Of a stretch of 64,000 bases of DNA, positions 51,618 to 60,423 are shown piece by piece. Source of the stretch: Parafrankia irregularis (GTDB taxonomy: Bacteria > Actinomycetota > Actinomycetes > Frankiales > Frankiaceae). The translations under genes were made by a program, and so were the position numbers. The stretch lies in NCBI RefSeq assembly GCF_001536285.1, contig NZ_FAOZ01000004.1, positions 248,001-312,000 on the forward strand, written 5' to 3'. The notes beneath the pieces are model-generated. The model made no database searches. It saw nothing but the letters and a program-made list of their open reading frames with translations, and was not told the origin of the DNA. How positions within the stretch are numbered: the first letter of the stretch is position 1; every line of letters starts with the position of its first letter.

Positions 51618-52492
51618 GGCTGACGCTCCGCGGTCAGCCGAGGACGCAGCCGGCCGTGCTGGTCCGGTTCGCCGTGATCGATGAGGGCGGATACGTTCTC
51701 GATGATTGCCCGCAGCAGTTCCTCGCCGGCCCGGGCGCTGGCCGCGGTCGGGTCACCGAGCACGCCGGACGGCGCGACGGCCGCCACCCCGCCGGCGACG
51801 ATGGCGGGCATCAGCTCGGTGAGCGGGGCGGTGTTGCCGGCCTGGGCCACGCACATCCGCACCTGTTCCGGCGCCAGGTGCAGCATGAGGGACGTCTCGG
51901 TGAACCCGGCATGTGAATCGGTCGCCGCGTCGCGGCCGGCGTCGTCGTGCCCGGGGCTGTTGTGCCCGGCGCTGTCGTGCCCGGCGTTACCGCGGCTGGC
52001 ACTGTCGCGACCGGCACCGCTGGCGAGCCAGGCCACGTCGTGGCCCTCGTGGCGCAGCTGGGCGACGGCCTCGGCGAGTCCGCGCAGGTTGCCGCCGTGC
52101 GCGTTGACGAACACGATCCGTCCGCTCCAGTCCCGCATCGAGCGGGCCAGCTCGACCAGCAGCAGCCGCAGCGCCTGCGTGCCGATGGACATCGTGCCCG
52201 GAAACCCCTGGTGCTCCCCGCTGGCCGTGTAGATGACGGGCGGGGCGACCAGCACCGGCACGGCGGCGTCGTGCTGGCCAAGGCGCTGGTGCTGGCCAAG
52301 GCGCTGGTGCTGGCGCAGGTGCTCGGCCGCGCCTTCGGCCACCGCCACCGCGATCGTGGTGTCGGTGGTCAACGGCAGGTGCGGCCCGTGCTGTTCGCAG
52401 GAACCCACCGGGACCAGCACCAGCGGCGCCGGCGGCACGGCGGGCCATGCCCGCGCCGCCAGCGTCACCGACGCTCCCGATGGCACCGTCAC
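51614..52492 (-). CDS. mftE: mycofactocin precursor peptide peptidase
   Basis: Creatininase-family metallopeptidase that releases the modified Val-Tyr dipeptide from MftA. Family motifs include VGSCEQHGPHLPLTTDT near residue 25, the ligand-rich FVNAHGGNLRGL near 125 and GFTETSLML. At 292 aa it is longer than usual (about 240). Two repeat inserts explain this: RLGQHQ units (18-bp repeats at 52271-52324) and AGHDS-like units (15-bp repeats at about 51943-52018). GTG 52492 overlaps the mftD stop by GTGA. Confidence 0.94.
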   Translation of the reverse strand: MTVPSGASVTLAARAWPAVPPAPLVLVPVGSCEQHGPHLPLTTDTTIAVAVAEGAAEHLRQHQRLGQHQRLGQHDAAVPVLVAPPVIYTASGEHQGFPGTMSIGTQALRLLLVELARSMRDWSGRIVFVNAHGGNLRGLAEAVAQLRHEGHDVAWLASGAGRDSASRGNAGHDSAGHNSPGHDDAGRDAATDSHAGFTETSLMLHLAPEQVRMCVAQAGNTAPLTELMPAIVAGGVAAVAPSGVLGDPTAASARAGEELLRAIIENVSALIDHGEPDQHGRLRPRLTAERQP

Positions 52493-53772
52493 TGCGCCGG
52501 CACCGACACCGACACCGGCTCTGGCGCGGGCACCGACTCCGCCGTGGGCACCGACTCCGCCGCGGGCACCGACTCCGGCGACGGCGTCGGCGCGGGTACG
52601 ACGACGCCGAGCGTGCGGGAGAAGCCGCTGGGGATCAGGACGTCGTCCGGGGTCAGGTCGTGGATGGACGTGTGGCCGAGCGCGAGCAGCGCCGAGTCGA
52701 TCCCGTTGCGCAGCACGTCCAGGACGTTCTCCACGCCGGCCTGCCCGTTCGCGGCCAGGGCCCACAGGTAGGCACGGCCGATCATGACGGCCCGCGCGCC
52801 GAGCGCCAGGGCCTTCACGACGTCCCCGCCGCGGCGGATGCCGCTGTCCATCACCACTTCGATGTCCCCGCCGACGGCTTCGACGACCGAGCGCAGGGCA
52901 CGGATCGGGGCCGGGGTGCTGTCGAGGTTGTTGCCGCCGTGGTTGGAGACGGAGATCGCGCTGACGCCGGCGTCGCGGGCACGCAGGGCGTCGTCCACCC
53001 GGCTGACGCCCTTGAGCATGAACGGCCCGTCCCACTGCTGGCGCAGCCAGGCGATGTCGTCCCAGCTCGGCGGGGGTGTCTGCATCCATTCGCCGTAGGC
53101 GCCGAAGAAGGTGGGCACCGGCTGGCCGGGTTCGGCCAGGTTCGGCACGGACAGGTCGGGGAGTTTGCCGGTACGCAGGTAGCTCGCCAGCCAGGCCGGG
53201 CGGGACAGGCCCTGCGGCGCCATCTTCACCATGGTCTTCAGGTCGAGCCGTTCAGGGATCCAGGGGCTGCCCCAGTCGCGGCTGTGCGAGAACGACCAGT
53301 CGAGGGTCACGATGAGGCCGACCGCGCCGCCCTCGCGGGCGCGTTCGAGCCGGCGGACCATCGACTCCCGGGTGCCCATCCAGTAGATCTGGAAGAACGT
53401 GCGCGGGTTGGCGGCGACGACCTCCGCGAGCGGCTTGCTGGCGAACGAGCTGAGGCCCATCGCGGTGCCGCGGGCCGCGGCGGCCCGGGCGACGGCGACC
53501 TCCCCGTCGGGGTGGACGGCCTGGACACCGGTCGGGGAGATGATGACCGGCAGCGAGATCTCCTGGCCGAGGACGGTCGTCGCCAGCTCACGCTTTTCCT
53601 TCAGCCCGGCCACGTGCGGGGCGAAACCGAGCTCGTCGAACGCGCCGGTGTTGTCGCGGTAGGTCACACCGGCTTCCGAACCGGCCAGCAGTGCGCTGTA
53701 CACCGATTTCGGGAGCCGGCGCTGCGCGCGCCGCTGCGCTTCGGCGACTGATTCGAACCAAGTGTTACCCAT
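52489..53772 (-). CDS. mftD: mycofactocin system FMN dehydrogenase (heme/flavin oxidase family)
   Basis: 427-aa FMN enzyme of the lactate/glycolate oxidase family that converts the cyclised Val-Tyr intermediate to premycofactocin. Key features are PVIISPTGVQAVHPDGEVAVARAAA, the catalytic SNHGGNNLD block (His) and the phosphate-binding DSGIRRGGDVVKALALGA. The last ~40 residues are an added tail of ESVPTAESVPAPE repeats coded by 18-bp DNA units at 52533-52586. ATG 53772 is chosen behind AAGGTGGAG. Confidence 0.94.
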   Translation of the reverse strand: MGNTWFESVAEAQRRAQRRLPKSVYSALLAGSEAGVTYRDNTGAFDELGFAPHVAGLKEKRELATTVLGQEISLPVIISPTGVQAVHPDGEVAVARAAAARGTAMGLSSFASKPLAEVVAANPRTFFQIYWMGTRESMVRRLERAREGGAVGLIVTLDWSFSHSRDWGSPWIPERLDLKTMVKMAPQGLSRPAWLASYLRTGKLPDLSVPNLAEPGQPVPTFFGAYGEWMQTPPPSWDDIAWLRQQWDGPFMLKGVSRVDDALRARDAGVSAISVSNHGGNNLDSTPAPIRALRSVVEAVGGDIEVVMDSGIRRGGDVVKALALGARAVMIGRAYLWALAANGQAGVENVLDVLRNGIDSALLALGHTSIHDLTPDDVLIPSGFSRTLGVVVPAPTPSPESVPAAESVPTAESVPAPEPVSVSVPAQ

Positions 53773-53810
53773 GCTCCACCTTCTTGCCGCTTCAATATTT
53801 CGCCGGTGCT

Positions 53811-55070
53811 TCAGCGCGCCGGGGTGAATCCCGCCAGCGGGTTCTCGGCGCACGCGGAGACCGGCGGGGCCGCCGGAGCTGCCAGGGTGGCCGCGTCCGG
53901 CCGGGTGCCGAGCTGGAGCAGCACCGGCTCGCGCCGTCCGGCGGGTTCCCGCCGGTGCGAATGGTCGAGGCTCAGCGCCGGGACGGTCCGCTGCGGGTCG
54001 GCCAGCGCGGCCTGCCCGTAGCCCTGGACGCATTCGGGGTCCGGCCCGTCCAGGGGCAGGCCGGTGAAGAACTTCGCCGCCATGCAGCCGCCGCGGCACA
54101 CGTCGTAGTGCTGGCACGCCGAACACGCCCCGCCGCCCTGCGGTTCGCGTAGCCGGCCGAACAGCTCACTGGTTCGCCACACCTGGGCGAAACCACCATC
54201 GGTGACGATGTTCCCAGCACGGAACGTCTCGTGGATCGTGAACGGGCAGGCGTAGACGTCGCCGACCGGGTCGATGAGGCAGACCACTCGCCCCGCCCCG
54301 CACAGGTTCAGCCCGGGCAGTTTCTCGCCGAAGCCGGCGAGGTGGAAGAAGGAGTCGCCGGTGAGCACCTTCTCGCCGGCCCGCACCAGCCATTCGTAGA
54401 GGTCACGCTGCTGGTCGTGGGTGGGATGGAGCTCGTCCCACACGTCCGCGCCGCGCCCCGACGGGCGCAGCCGGGTGAGCCGCAGGGTCGCGCCGTGGTC
54501 GTCCGCGATGCGCTTGAACTCGTCGAGCTGGTTCACGTTGTGCCGGGTGACGACAACCGAGATCTTCGCGTCCCGGAAACCGGCGGTGGTCAGGTTGTCC
54601 AGCGCCCGCAGCGCCATCGCGAACGAGCCCTCGCCGCGGACCTGGTCGTTCACCGCCGCGGTGGCGCCGTCGAGGGAGACCTGGACATCCACGTAGTCGG
54701 TCGAGGCCAGGTAGCGGGCCCGAGCGGCGTCGATCCGCACGCCGTTGGTGGAGAACTTCACCCCGACCTGGTGGTTGACGGCGTATTCGAGCAGATGCCA
54801 GAAGTCGGGGCGCACGGTCGGCTCGCCGCCGCCGACGTTGACGTAGAAGACCTGCATCGCCTGCAGCTCGTCGATGATCGACTCGCACTGCTCGGTGCTG
54901 AGCTCCCGCGGGTCACGCCGGCCGGACGCCGACAGGCAGTGCACGCACGACAGGTTGCAGGCGTACGTCAGCTCCCAGGTCAGGCAGATCGGTGCGGCCA
55001 GGCCACGTTCGAACCGCGCCACCAGCGGCATCGCCCGCTCGGTGTCGGCGGGCTCGGTCAGGATGGTCAA
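53811..55070 (-). CDS. mftC: mycofactocin radical SAM maturase
   Basis: 419-aa radical SAM/SPASM enzyme that decarboxylates the C-terminal Tyr of MftA and then cyclises the Val-Tyr pair. The 4Fe-4S motif is at C38, C42 and C45 (CNLSCVHC). The GGEP SAM motif is near residue 80. The SPASM cluster cysteines lie in the C-terminal third (LCGAGRVVCLIDPVGDVYACPF; CSACQHYDVCRGGC). The start is TTG, overlapping mftB by TTGA. The final ~50 residues are beyond the usual end. Confidence 0.96.
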   Translation of the reverse strand: MTILTEPADTERAMPLVARFERGLAAPICLTWELTYACNLSCVHCLSASGRRDPRELSTEQCESIIDELQAMQVFYVNVGGGEPTVRPDFWHLLEYAVNHQVGVKFSTNGVRIDAARARYLASTDYVDVQVSLDGATAAVNDQVRGEGSFAMALRALDNLTTAGFRDAKISVVVTRHNVNQLDEFKRIADDHGATLRLTRLRPSGRGADVWDELHPTHDQQRDLYEWLVRAGEKVLTGDSFFHLAGFGEKLPGLNLCGAGRVVCLIDPVGDVYACPFTIHETFRAGNIVTDGGFAQVWRTSELFGRLREPQGGGACSACQHYDVCRGGCMAAKFFTGLPLDGPDPECVQGYGQAALADPQRTVPALSLDHSHRREPAGRREPVLLQLGTRPDAATLAAPAAPPVSACAENPLAGFTPAR

Positions 55071-55411
55071 CTGGCTTCTCCCTCTGGCTCACGTGGCTCA
55101 CGGGGACGGATCACGTCGGCGTTGGCCAGCCCGCGCAGCGCGGCCGCGAACGACGGCCACTGCTCGGCGGGGACACCGGCTCGGCGCAGGGCGGTGCGGG
55201 CGTCGGGCGCGTCGCCCAGGCCTCGCACCACCTCGACCAGCTCCCTGCGCTTCAGGAAGATCAGACGGCGGTTGCCGAAGTGGTACGCGAGCGCCCCGAA
55301 CGACTCGGGGCGCAGCGCGACGGACCGGGACAGCTCCCAGGCCGCGTCGAGGGTCTGGTCCTCGAGGGTGCGGTCCTTGAGGGTGCGGTCTTTGAGGGTG
55401 TCAGTAGACAC
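55067..55411 (-). CDS. mftB: mycofactocin precursor-binding chaperone
   Basis: 114-aa PqqD-like RiPP recognition element that presents MftA to MftC. The core DAAWELSRSVALRPESFGALAYHFGNRRL and FLKRRELVEVV is typical of MftB. The first ~20 residues consist of TLKDR repeats made by 15-bp DNA units. The GTG start lies inside the end of mftA (11-base overlap), so the two genes are translationally coupled. Confidence 0.95.
   Translation of the reverse strand: MSTDTLKDRTLKDRTLEDQTLDAAWELSRSVALRPESFGALAYHFGNRRLIFLKRRELVEVVRGLGDAPDARTALRRAGVPAEQWPSFAAALRGLANADVIRPREPREPEGEAS
55349..55400 (-). repeat. 15-bp in-frame tandem repeat at the mftB 5' end
   Basis: About 3.5 copies of GAGGGTGCGGTCCTT (plus-strand reading) encode TLKDR/TLEDQ pentapeptides ahead of the conserved MftB core. 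Confidence 0.88.
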
Positions 55412-55565
55412 CGCACATCCCGTCGATCGAGACCTCCTCGATCAGGGTGTCCTCGACCAGCGGTGCCTCGGTGCCGTGGTGGATCTGCGCGGCGGGGCCG
55501 GTGGGGGCGGCGGGGCCGGTGGTGCCGACCTGCTCCGCCTCGACCTGGGTGCTGGGCCTGCGCAT
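55401..55565 (-). CDS. mftA: mycofactocin precursor peptide
   Basis: 54-aa RiPP precursor. The C-terminus IEEVSIDGMCGVY is the family's invariant end; the final Val-Tyr becomes the cofactor core. The leader is Ala/Pro/Gly/Thr rich (TTGPAAPTGPAAQ). ATG 55565 is used because GAGGAGG lies five bases upstream. The longer frame from GTG 55583 would contain the ribosome site. It is the first gene of the operon. Confidence 0.97.
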   Translation of the reverse strand: MRRPSTQVEAEQVGTTGPAAPTGPAAQIHHGTEAPLVEDTLIEEVSIDGMCGVY

Positions 55566-55578
55566 GTTGCCTCCTCGT

Positions 55579-55604
55579 GTCACGTACCGGTGGTCACGTA
55601 CCGG
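55579..55604. repeat. direct repeat in the mft/molybdenum-hydroxylase divergent region
   Basis: GTCACGTACCGG occurs twice, 14 bases apart, just upstream of the mftA ribosome site. It could be a regulator site (MftR or other). The rest of 55605-55780 must hold the two divergent promoters, and an A/T-rich TTAATGG..CTAAAATAAAG stretch at about 55638-55665 is the best promoter candidate. Confidence 0.5.
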
Positions 55605-55780
55605 CCGGCAGCCGGCGCGCTCGGTGGTGTGCGGTCACATTAATGGCACCTGTGGCTAAAATAAAGCCCCATGAGGCCACCGCCCGGGTTGTTACCGCCG
55701 TTACCCGTCCTGTCCGCCCTGCCTGCCCTGCTGGCGCTGCTCGCCGACAGGGCCGCGCCCCCGAGCCGTCGGGAGAGCCG

Positions 55781-58168
55781 ATGAGTGGCTCCCAGCAGGC
55801 GACAGAATCCGACCGCTACGCCGGCAGGCGGGTGAAACGGGTCGAGGACGCACGGCTTCTCACCGGGCGAGGCACCTTCGTCGACGACGTGGTGCGCCCC
55901 GGCATGCTGCACGTCAACTTCGTCCGCAGCCCGGTCGCACGGGCCCGGATCACCGGCATCGACATCTCCGAGGCACTCGCCCTCGACGGCGTGCACGCGG
56001 TCCTCACCGCCGCCGACATCAACCCCCACGTCCACGAGCAGTGGTTCAGCCTGGAAGGGCGCCACGCGCCGGACACCCCCCGCCCGCCGCTGGCCGAGGG
56101 CGAGGTGCGCCACGTCGGTGACCCGGTGGCGATGATCATCGCGCAGGACCGCTACATCGCCGAGGACGCCGCCGAGCTGGTGATCGTCGACTACGACCAG
56201 CTGCCGCCGGTGGTCGACTACGCCACCGCGTTCGATTCGTCCGAGCTGGTCCACGAGGCGTACCCCGGAAACCTCGTCGGGCAGATCGGTGGCCGGCCGA
56301 TGGCCGACCTCGCGCCCACCTTCGACAGTGCCCCGCACGTGGTGAGCGAGACGTACCACCAGCAGGCCTACTGCGCGATGCCGATGGAGACCCGCGGCAT
56401 CGTCACCGAATGGTCGCCGTCCGACGGGACGATGACGATCTGGACGGCGACGCAGTCCCCGCACGAGGTGCGCGGATTCTGCGCCCGCCTGCTCGCGATC
56501 CCCGAGCACTCGGTGCGGGTCGTCATGCGCGACACCGGCGGCGGCTTCGGGCAGAAGGTGCTGCCGCTGCGCGAGGACATGTGCATGATGATCGCGGCGA
56601 CGAAGGTGCCCGCCCCGCTGAAGTGGATCGAGGACAGGCAGGAGCACCTGCTCGCCGCCGGCCAGGCCCGCCACGAGCACGGCGAGGCGCGGATGGCCTT
56701 CGACGACGACGGCCGCATCCTCGCCGCCACCATCGACCACGTGCAGGACGCCGGCGCGTACCCGTCACCGAACCCGGTGGGCAGCGGTATCGCGGTCGGG
56801 CTGATCTTCCCCGGGCCGTACCGCATACCCGAGGGGACGTTCAACTCCCGGTTCGCCTTCTCCAACACCAGCGGGCGGGTCGCCTACCGCGGCCCGTGGC
56901 AGTTCGAGTCGGTGGCCCGCGAGTGCCTCCTCGACGTCGCCGCCCGCCAGATCGGCATCGACCCCGTCGAGCTGCGCCGCAAGAACATGCTGCGCCGCGA
57001 CGAGCTGCCGACGGCGAACTGCAACGGCATGCCCTACAGCGACATCACGCCGCTGGAGACGTTCGAGCAGGCCCTGGAGATCCTCGACTACGACGCGTTC
57101 CGCCGCGAGCAGGAGCAGGCCCGGGCCGCCGGGCGCTACATCGGCGTCGGCACCTGCACCTACGTGGAGCCGACCGCGGGCGCGAGCGCGCTGTACGGCA
57201 CCGAGGGCGCGACGATCCGGGTCGAACCGTCCGGCAAGGTCAACGTGTACGTGGCCGGCGGCTCGTGCGGCAACAGCCTGGAGACCACGGTCATCCAGCT
57301 CACCGCCGACGCCCTCGGCGTCGACATCGCGGACGTCAGCAGCATCCAGGGCGACACGGCCGTGACCCCGTTCGGTGGCGGCACGGGTGGAAGCCGCTCG
57401 GGCCCGATGACCGCCGGCGCGGTCAACCAGACCGCCACCGAGCTGCGCGGACGGATCCTGGCCCTGGCCGCCCACCTGCTCGGCGGCGTCCCGGTCGACG
57501 AGGTCGAGTTCACCCGCGGCGTCGCCTCGGTGAAGGGCAGCCCCGAGAAGCAGGTGACGCTGGCGGAGATCGCCGAGACCGCCTACTTCAAGTCCGGCTC
57601 GCTGCCCGCGGAGCTGTCCGTGGGCCTGGAGGTCAGTGGACGGTTCCGGGCCCAGCACCTCATGCTGTGGGCCAACGCGACGCACGTGTGCACCTGCGAG
57701 GTCGACATCGTCACCGGCGAGGTGAAGCTGCTGCGCTACATCGTCAGTGAGGACTGCGGGCCTATGATCAACCCGAACGTCGTGGAGGGCCAGATCTTCG
57801 GCGGCACCGTCCAGGGCATCGGTGGCGCGCTCTACGAGGAGCTCGCCTACGACGATGCCGGCAACCCCGTCACCACCACGTTCATGGACTACCTGCTGCC
57901 GACCGCGGCGGAGGTGCCCACGATCGAGCTCGGGCACGTCGAGACACCCAGCATCGGCCCCGGCGGCTACAAGGGTGTCGGTGAGGGTGGCGCCATCGGC
58001 GCCCCACCCGCGGTGATCAACGCGGTCGCCGACGCGCTCGCGCCGTTCGGCGTGCGCATCTCCCGGCTGCCGCTGACCCCGTCGACCATCATCGACCTGC
58101 TTGAGGAAGCGGCCCAGCGCGGCGCGGCCGGCGCGGCCGGTGCGGCGCGGACGGCGGTGGCGGGATGA
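55781..58168 (+). CDS. molybdenum hydroxylase large subunit (CoxL/xanthine dehydrogenase family)
   Basis: 795-aa molybdopterin-cytosine-dinucleotide subunit. The family blocks KRVEDARLLTGRGTFVDD at the start, GGGFGQK near residue 253 and the catalytic Glu in GVGEGGAIGAPPA near residue 734 are intact. The active-site loop reads AYRGPWQ near 368-374. It lacks the AYXCSFR cysteine of true aerobic CO dehydrogenase and is not the AYRGAGR of form II, so an organic substrate is more likely than CO. ATG 55781 has GGGAGAG upstream. It overlaps the FAD subunit gene. Confidence 0.92.
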   Translation: MSGSQQATESDRYAGRRVKRVEDARLLTGRGTFVDDVVRPGMLHVNFVRSPVARARITGIDISEALALDGVHAVLTAADINPHVHEQWFSLEGRHAPDTPRPPLAEGEVRHVGDPVAMIIAQDRYIAEDAAELVIVDYDQLPPVVDYATAFDSSELVHEAYPGNLVGQIGGRPMADLAPTFDSAPHVVSETYHQQAYCAMPMETRGIVTEWSPSDGTMTIWTATQSPHEVRGFCARLLAIPEHSVRVVMRDTGGGFGQKVLPLREDMCMMIAATKVPAPLKWIEDRQEHLLAAGQARHEHGEARMAFDDDGRILAATIDHVQDAGAYPSPNPVGSGIAVGLIFPGPYRIPEGTFNSRFAFSNTSGRVAYRGPWQFESVARECLLDVAARQIGIDPVELRRKNMLRRDELPTANCNGMPYSDITPLETFEQALEILDYDAFRREQEQARAAGRYIGVGTCTYVEPTAGASALYGTEGATIRVEPSGKVNVYVAGGSCGNSLETTVIQLTADALGVDIADVSSIQGDTAVTPFGGGTGGSRSGPMTAGAVNQTATELRGRILALAAHLLGGVPVDEVEFTRGVASVKGSPEKQVTLAEIAETAYFKSGSLPAELSVGLEVSGRFRAQHLMLWANATHVCTCEVDIVTGEVKLLRYIVSEDCGPMINPNVVEGQIFGGTVQGIGGALYEELAYDDAGNPVTTTFMDYLLPTAAEVPTIELGHVETPSIGPGGYKGVGEGGAIGAPPAVINAVADALAPFGVRISRLPLTPSTIIDLLEEAAQRGAAGAAGAARTAVAG

Positions 58169-59037
58169 AGCCGGCGACGTTCGAATACCACGCTCCGACC
58201 AGCGCCGAGGAAGCCGTCGGCCTGCTCGCCGACCTGGACGACGCGAAGGCCCTCGCCGGCGGCCAGAGCCTGGTGCCGATGCTGGCCCTGCGGCTGGCGG
58301 TCTTCGAGAACCTCGTCGACCTGCGCCGCGTCGACGAGCTGCGCGGTATCGAGACGCGCGACGGGTCGGTGTGGATCGGTGCCGGCACCACCCAGGCGAC
58401 CATCGGGCGCTCCGAGTCGATCGGCCTCAACGTGCCGCTGCTCGCCCGGGCCACCCCGCTGATCGGCCACCTCCAGATCCGCAGCCGTGGGACCATCGGA
58501 GGCTCCATCGCCCATGCCGACGCCTCCGCCGAATACCCGGCGGTCGCGCTCGCCCTGGACGTCGAGCTCGACGCACTGTCACCCCGCGGGCGCCGCACCA
58601 TCCCCGCGGCCGAGTTCTTCACCGGCACGTGGAGCACCGAGCTGGAGGACGACGAACTGCTCACCGGCATCACCTTCCCGGTCTGGCAGGGCCGTGCCGG
58701 GTTCGCTGTCGAGGAGTTCGCCCGTCGTCACGGCGACTTCGCGATGGCCGGTGCCTGCGTCGCCGTCGGTGTCGGCTCGGACGGGCGGATCGACCGGTGC
58801 GCCATCTCCCTGTTCGGCCTGGGCCCGTGCGCCCGCCGGGCGACGGAGGTGGAGACCGAGCTGCTCGGCACGTCACCCGCCGACAGCGACGCCGACGAGA
58901 TCGGGCGGACCGCCATGGCCGGCCTCGACTCGGTTCCCACCGACCTGCACGGGTCGGCCAGCTATCGCAAGCGCGTGGGCGCGGCCATGGTGGCCCGGGC
59001 CTGGCAGCGGGCCTTACAGGAGGCGGTCGGTGACTGA
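58165..59037 (+). CDS. molybdenum hydroxylase FAD subunit (CoxM type)
   Basis: 290-aa FAD-binding medium subunit. The two flavin motifs AGGQSLVPML near residue 32 and TIGGSIAHADASAE near 110 are present, followed by a CO_deh_flav_C domain. It transfers electrons from the 2Fe-2S subunit to an acceptor. It overlaps the large-subunit gene by ATGA and the small-subunit gene by eight bases. Confidence 0.94.
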   Translation: MKPATFEYHAPTSAEEAVGLLADLDDAKALAGGQSLVPMLALRLAVFENLVDLRRVDELRGIETRDGSVWIGAGTTQATIGRSESIGLNVPLLARATPLIGHLQIRSRGTIGGSIAHADASAEYPAVALALDVELDALSPRGRRTIPAAEFFTGTWSTELEDDELLTGITFPVWQGRAGFAVEEFARRHGDFAMAGACVAVGVGSDGRIDRCAISLFGLGPCARRATEVETELLGTSPADSDADEIGRTAMAGLDSVPTDLHGSASYRKRVGAAMVARAWQRALQEAVGD

Positions 59038-59533
59038 CGTCGACATCCAGGTACGGGTCAACGGGATCGCGCGGCGGGCCAGTGTGCCGCCGCGGCTCAT
59101 CCTCGCCGACTTCCTGCGGGTCAACTGCGGGCTCACCGGCACGCATCTGGGCTGCGAGCACGGTGTCTGCGGCGCATGTTCGGTGCTCCTCGACGGTGAG
59201 GCCGTCCGCGCCTGCCTGATCTTCGCCGTGCAGGCCGACGGCGCCGAGATCACGACCGTGGAGGGGCTGGCGGAGCCCGACGGCGAGCTGTCCGTCGTCC
59301 AGGCCGCCTTCCGTGATCACCACGGCCTGCAGTGCGGGTTCTGCACACCGGGGTTCGTCGTCTCGGTGACGGCCTTCCTCGAGGAGAACCCGAAGCCCAC
59401 CGACGACGAGATCCGGGACGCGCTGTCCGGGAACCTCTGCCGCTGCACCGGGTACCAGGGAATCATCAACGCCGTCCGGGCCGCGGCGGAAGCCCTGGCC
59501 GAAGGCGCCGGCTCTGCGAAGGAATCCGAATGA
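59030..59533 (+). CDS. molybdenum hydroxylase 2Fe-2S subunit (CoxS type)
   Basis: 167-aa small subunit with two 2Fe-2S domains: a plant-ferredoxin-like site CEHGVCGAC with a distal Cys (RACL), and a helical site CGFCTPG..CRCTGYQ. It carries electrons from molybdenum to FAD. The start is GTG inside the end of the FAD-subunit gene. Complete cysteine sets suggest a working enzyme. Confidence 0.95.
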   Translation: MTDVDIQVRVNGIARRASVPPRLILADFLRVNCGLTGTHLGCEHGVCGACSVLLDGEAVRACLIFAVQADGAEITTVEGLAEPDGELSVVQAAFRDHHGLQCGFCTPGFVVSVTAFLEENPKPTDDEIRDALSGNLCRCTGYQGIINAVRAAAEALAEGAGSAKESE

Positions 59534-60387
59534 AACTGGAGAACACACTCAGTATTCCCGTGCCGGCGGATGAGGCCTGGCGGGTGCTGCTGGACGTCGA
59601 ACGCATCACGCCGTGCGTCCCAGGCGCGGTGCTCACGTCCAAGGACGGCGACAGCTACCAGGGCAAGATCAAGGTCAAGGTGGGCCCGGTCGGCCTGACC
59701 TACAACGGCACGATCAAGTTCGTCACCCAGGACGAGGCCGCCAAGGTCGCGGTGCTCGAAGCCAGCGGCCGGGAGCTGCGCGGGAACGGAACCGCCAAGG
59801 CGCTGGTCACCTGCCGGCTGGTGGACTCCGGTGACTCGTCCACCAACGTCGAGGTCGAGACCGACCTGGACATCACCGGAAAGCCCGCGCAGTTCGGCCG
59901 CGGGGTGCTCGCCGAGGTCGCCGGAACCCTGGTCGGAAAGTTCGCGACGAACCTCGCCAACGAGCTGACCGCGACTCCCACCGAGACACCGGCCACGCCG
60001 GCCGAAACACCTGCCGTGCCAGCCGCGCCGGCCGCGGCGAACGGTTCCGCGGAACCGGCCGCGGCGCCACCCGCCGTGCCGCTGGCGGCAACCGAGGCAC
60101 CGGCCGCCGGCGCACCTGCGGCACCGGCAGCACCTGCGGCATCCGCGGCACCGGAGGCGCCGATGGCCGAGCCTCTCGACCTGCTGGCCACGGCGAGCGC
60201 GGGACTGCTCACCAAGTTCACGCCGCTGCTCATCCGTCTCGCCCCGCTCGCGCGCTACCTCCCGCTCGCGCGTTCCGCGGCGGCGCCGGCCGGGGCGTTG
60301 CTGCTGGTCGTCGCCGTGGCGCGGCGCAAGCCACGCCCCATCGTGGTCAACGTGGTCCTTCCGCCCGGCCCGGGCACCAGGCGCTGA
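59530..60387 (+). CDS. CoxG-like SRPBCC protein with C-terminal membrane segment
   Basis: 285-aa protein. Residues 1-150 are a CoxG/SRPBCC fold (LSIPVPADEAWRVLLDVERITPCVPGA). A long Ala/Pro/Thr/Glu linker (about 150-220) contains a SacII-centred palindrome and an NGSAEPA-type peptide. A hydrophobic C-terminal segment (APAGALLLVVAVA, near 255-270) follows. CoxG anchors CO dehydrogenase to the membrane in Oligotropha, so the same may hold here for the hydroxylase. It overlaps the small-subunit gene by ATGA. Confidence 0.9.
   Translation: MKLENTLSIPVPADEAWRVLLDVERITPCVPGAVLTSKDGDSYQGKIKVKVGPVGLTYNGTIKFVTQDEAAKVAVLEASGRELRGNGTAKALVTCRLVDSGDSSTNVEVETDLDITGKPAQFGRGVLAEVAGTLVGKFATNLANELTATPTETPATPAETPAVPAAPAAANGSAEPAAAPPAVPLAATEAPAAGAPAAPAAPAASAAPEAPMAEPLDLLATASAGLLTKFTPLLIRLAPLARYLPLARSAAAPAGALLLVVAVARRKPRPIVVNVVLPPGPGTRR
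60042..60057. repeat. SacII-centred palindrome, copy 4 (16 bp, in the CoxG-like gene)
   Basis: CGGTTCCGCGGAACCG inside the linker-coding part of the CoxG-like gene. Confidence 0.85.
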
Positions 60388-60423
60388 CCGCGGGCACGCA
60401 GCCAGGACAGCCCCCGGATGCTC

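Noticed and set aside
55781-60387. Operon as a true aerobic CO dehydrogenase
   Set aside because: The large-subunit loop lacks the AYXCSFR cysteine needed for the Cu-S-Mo centre.
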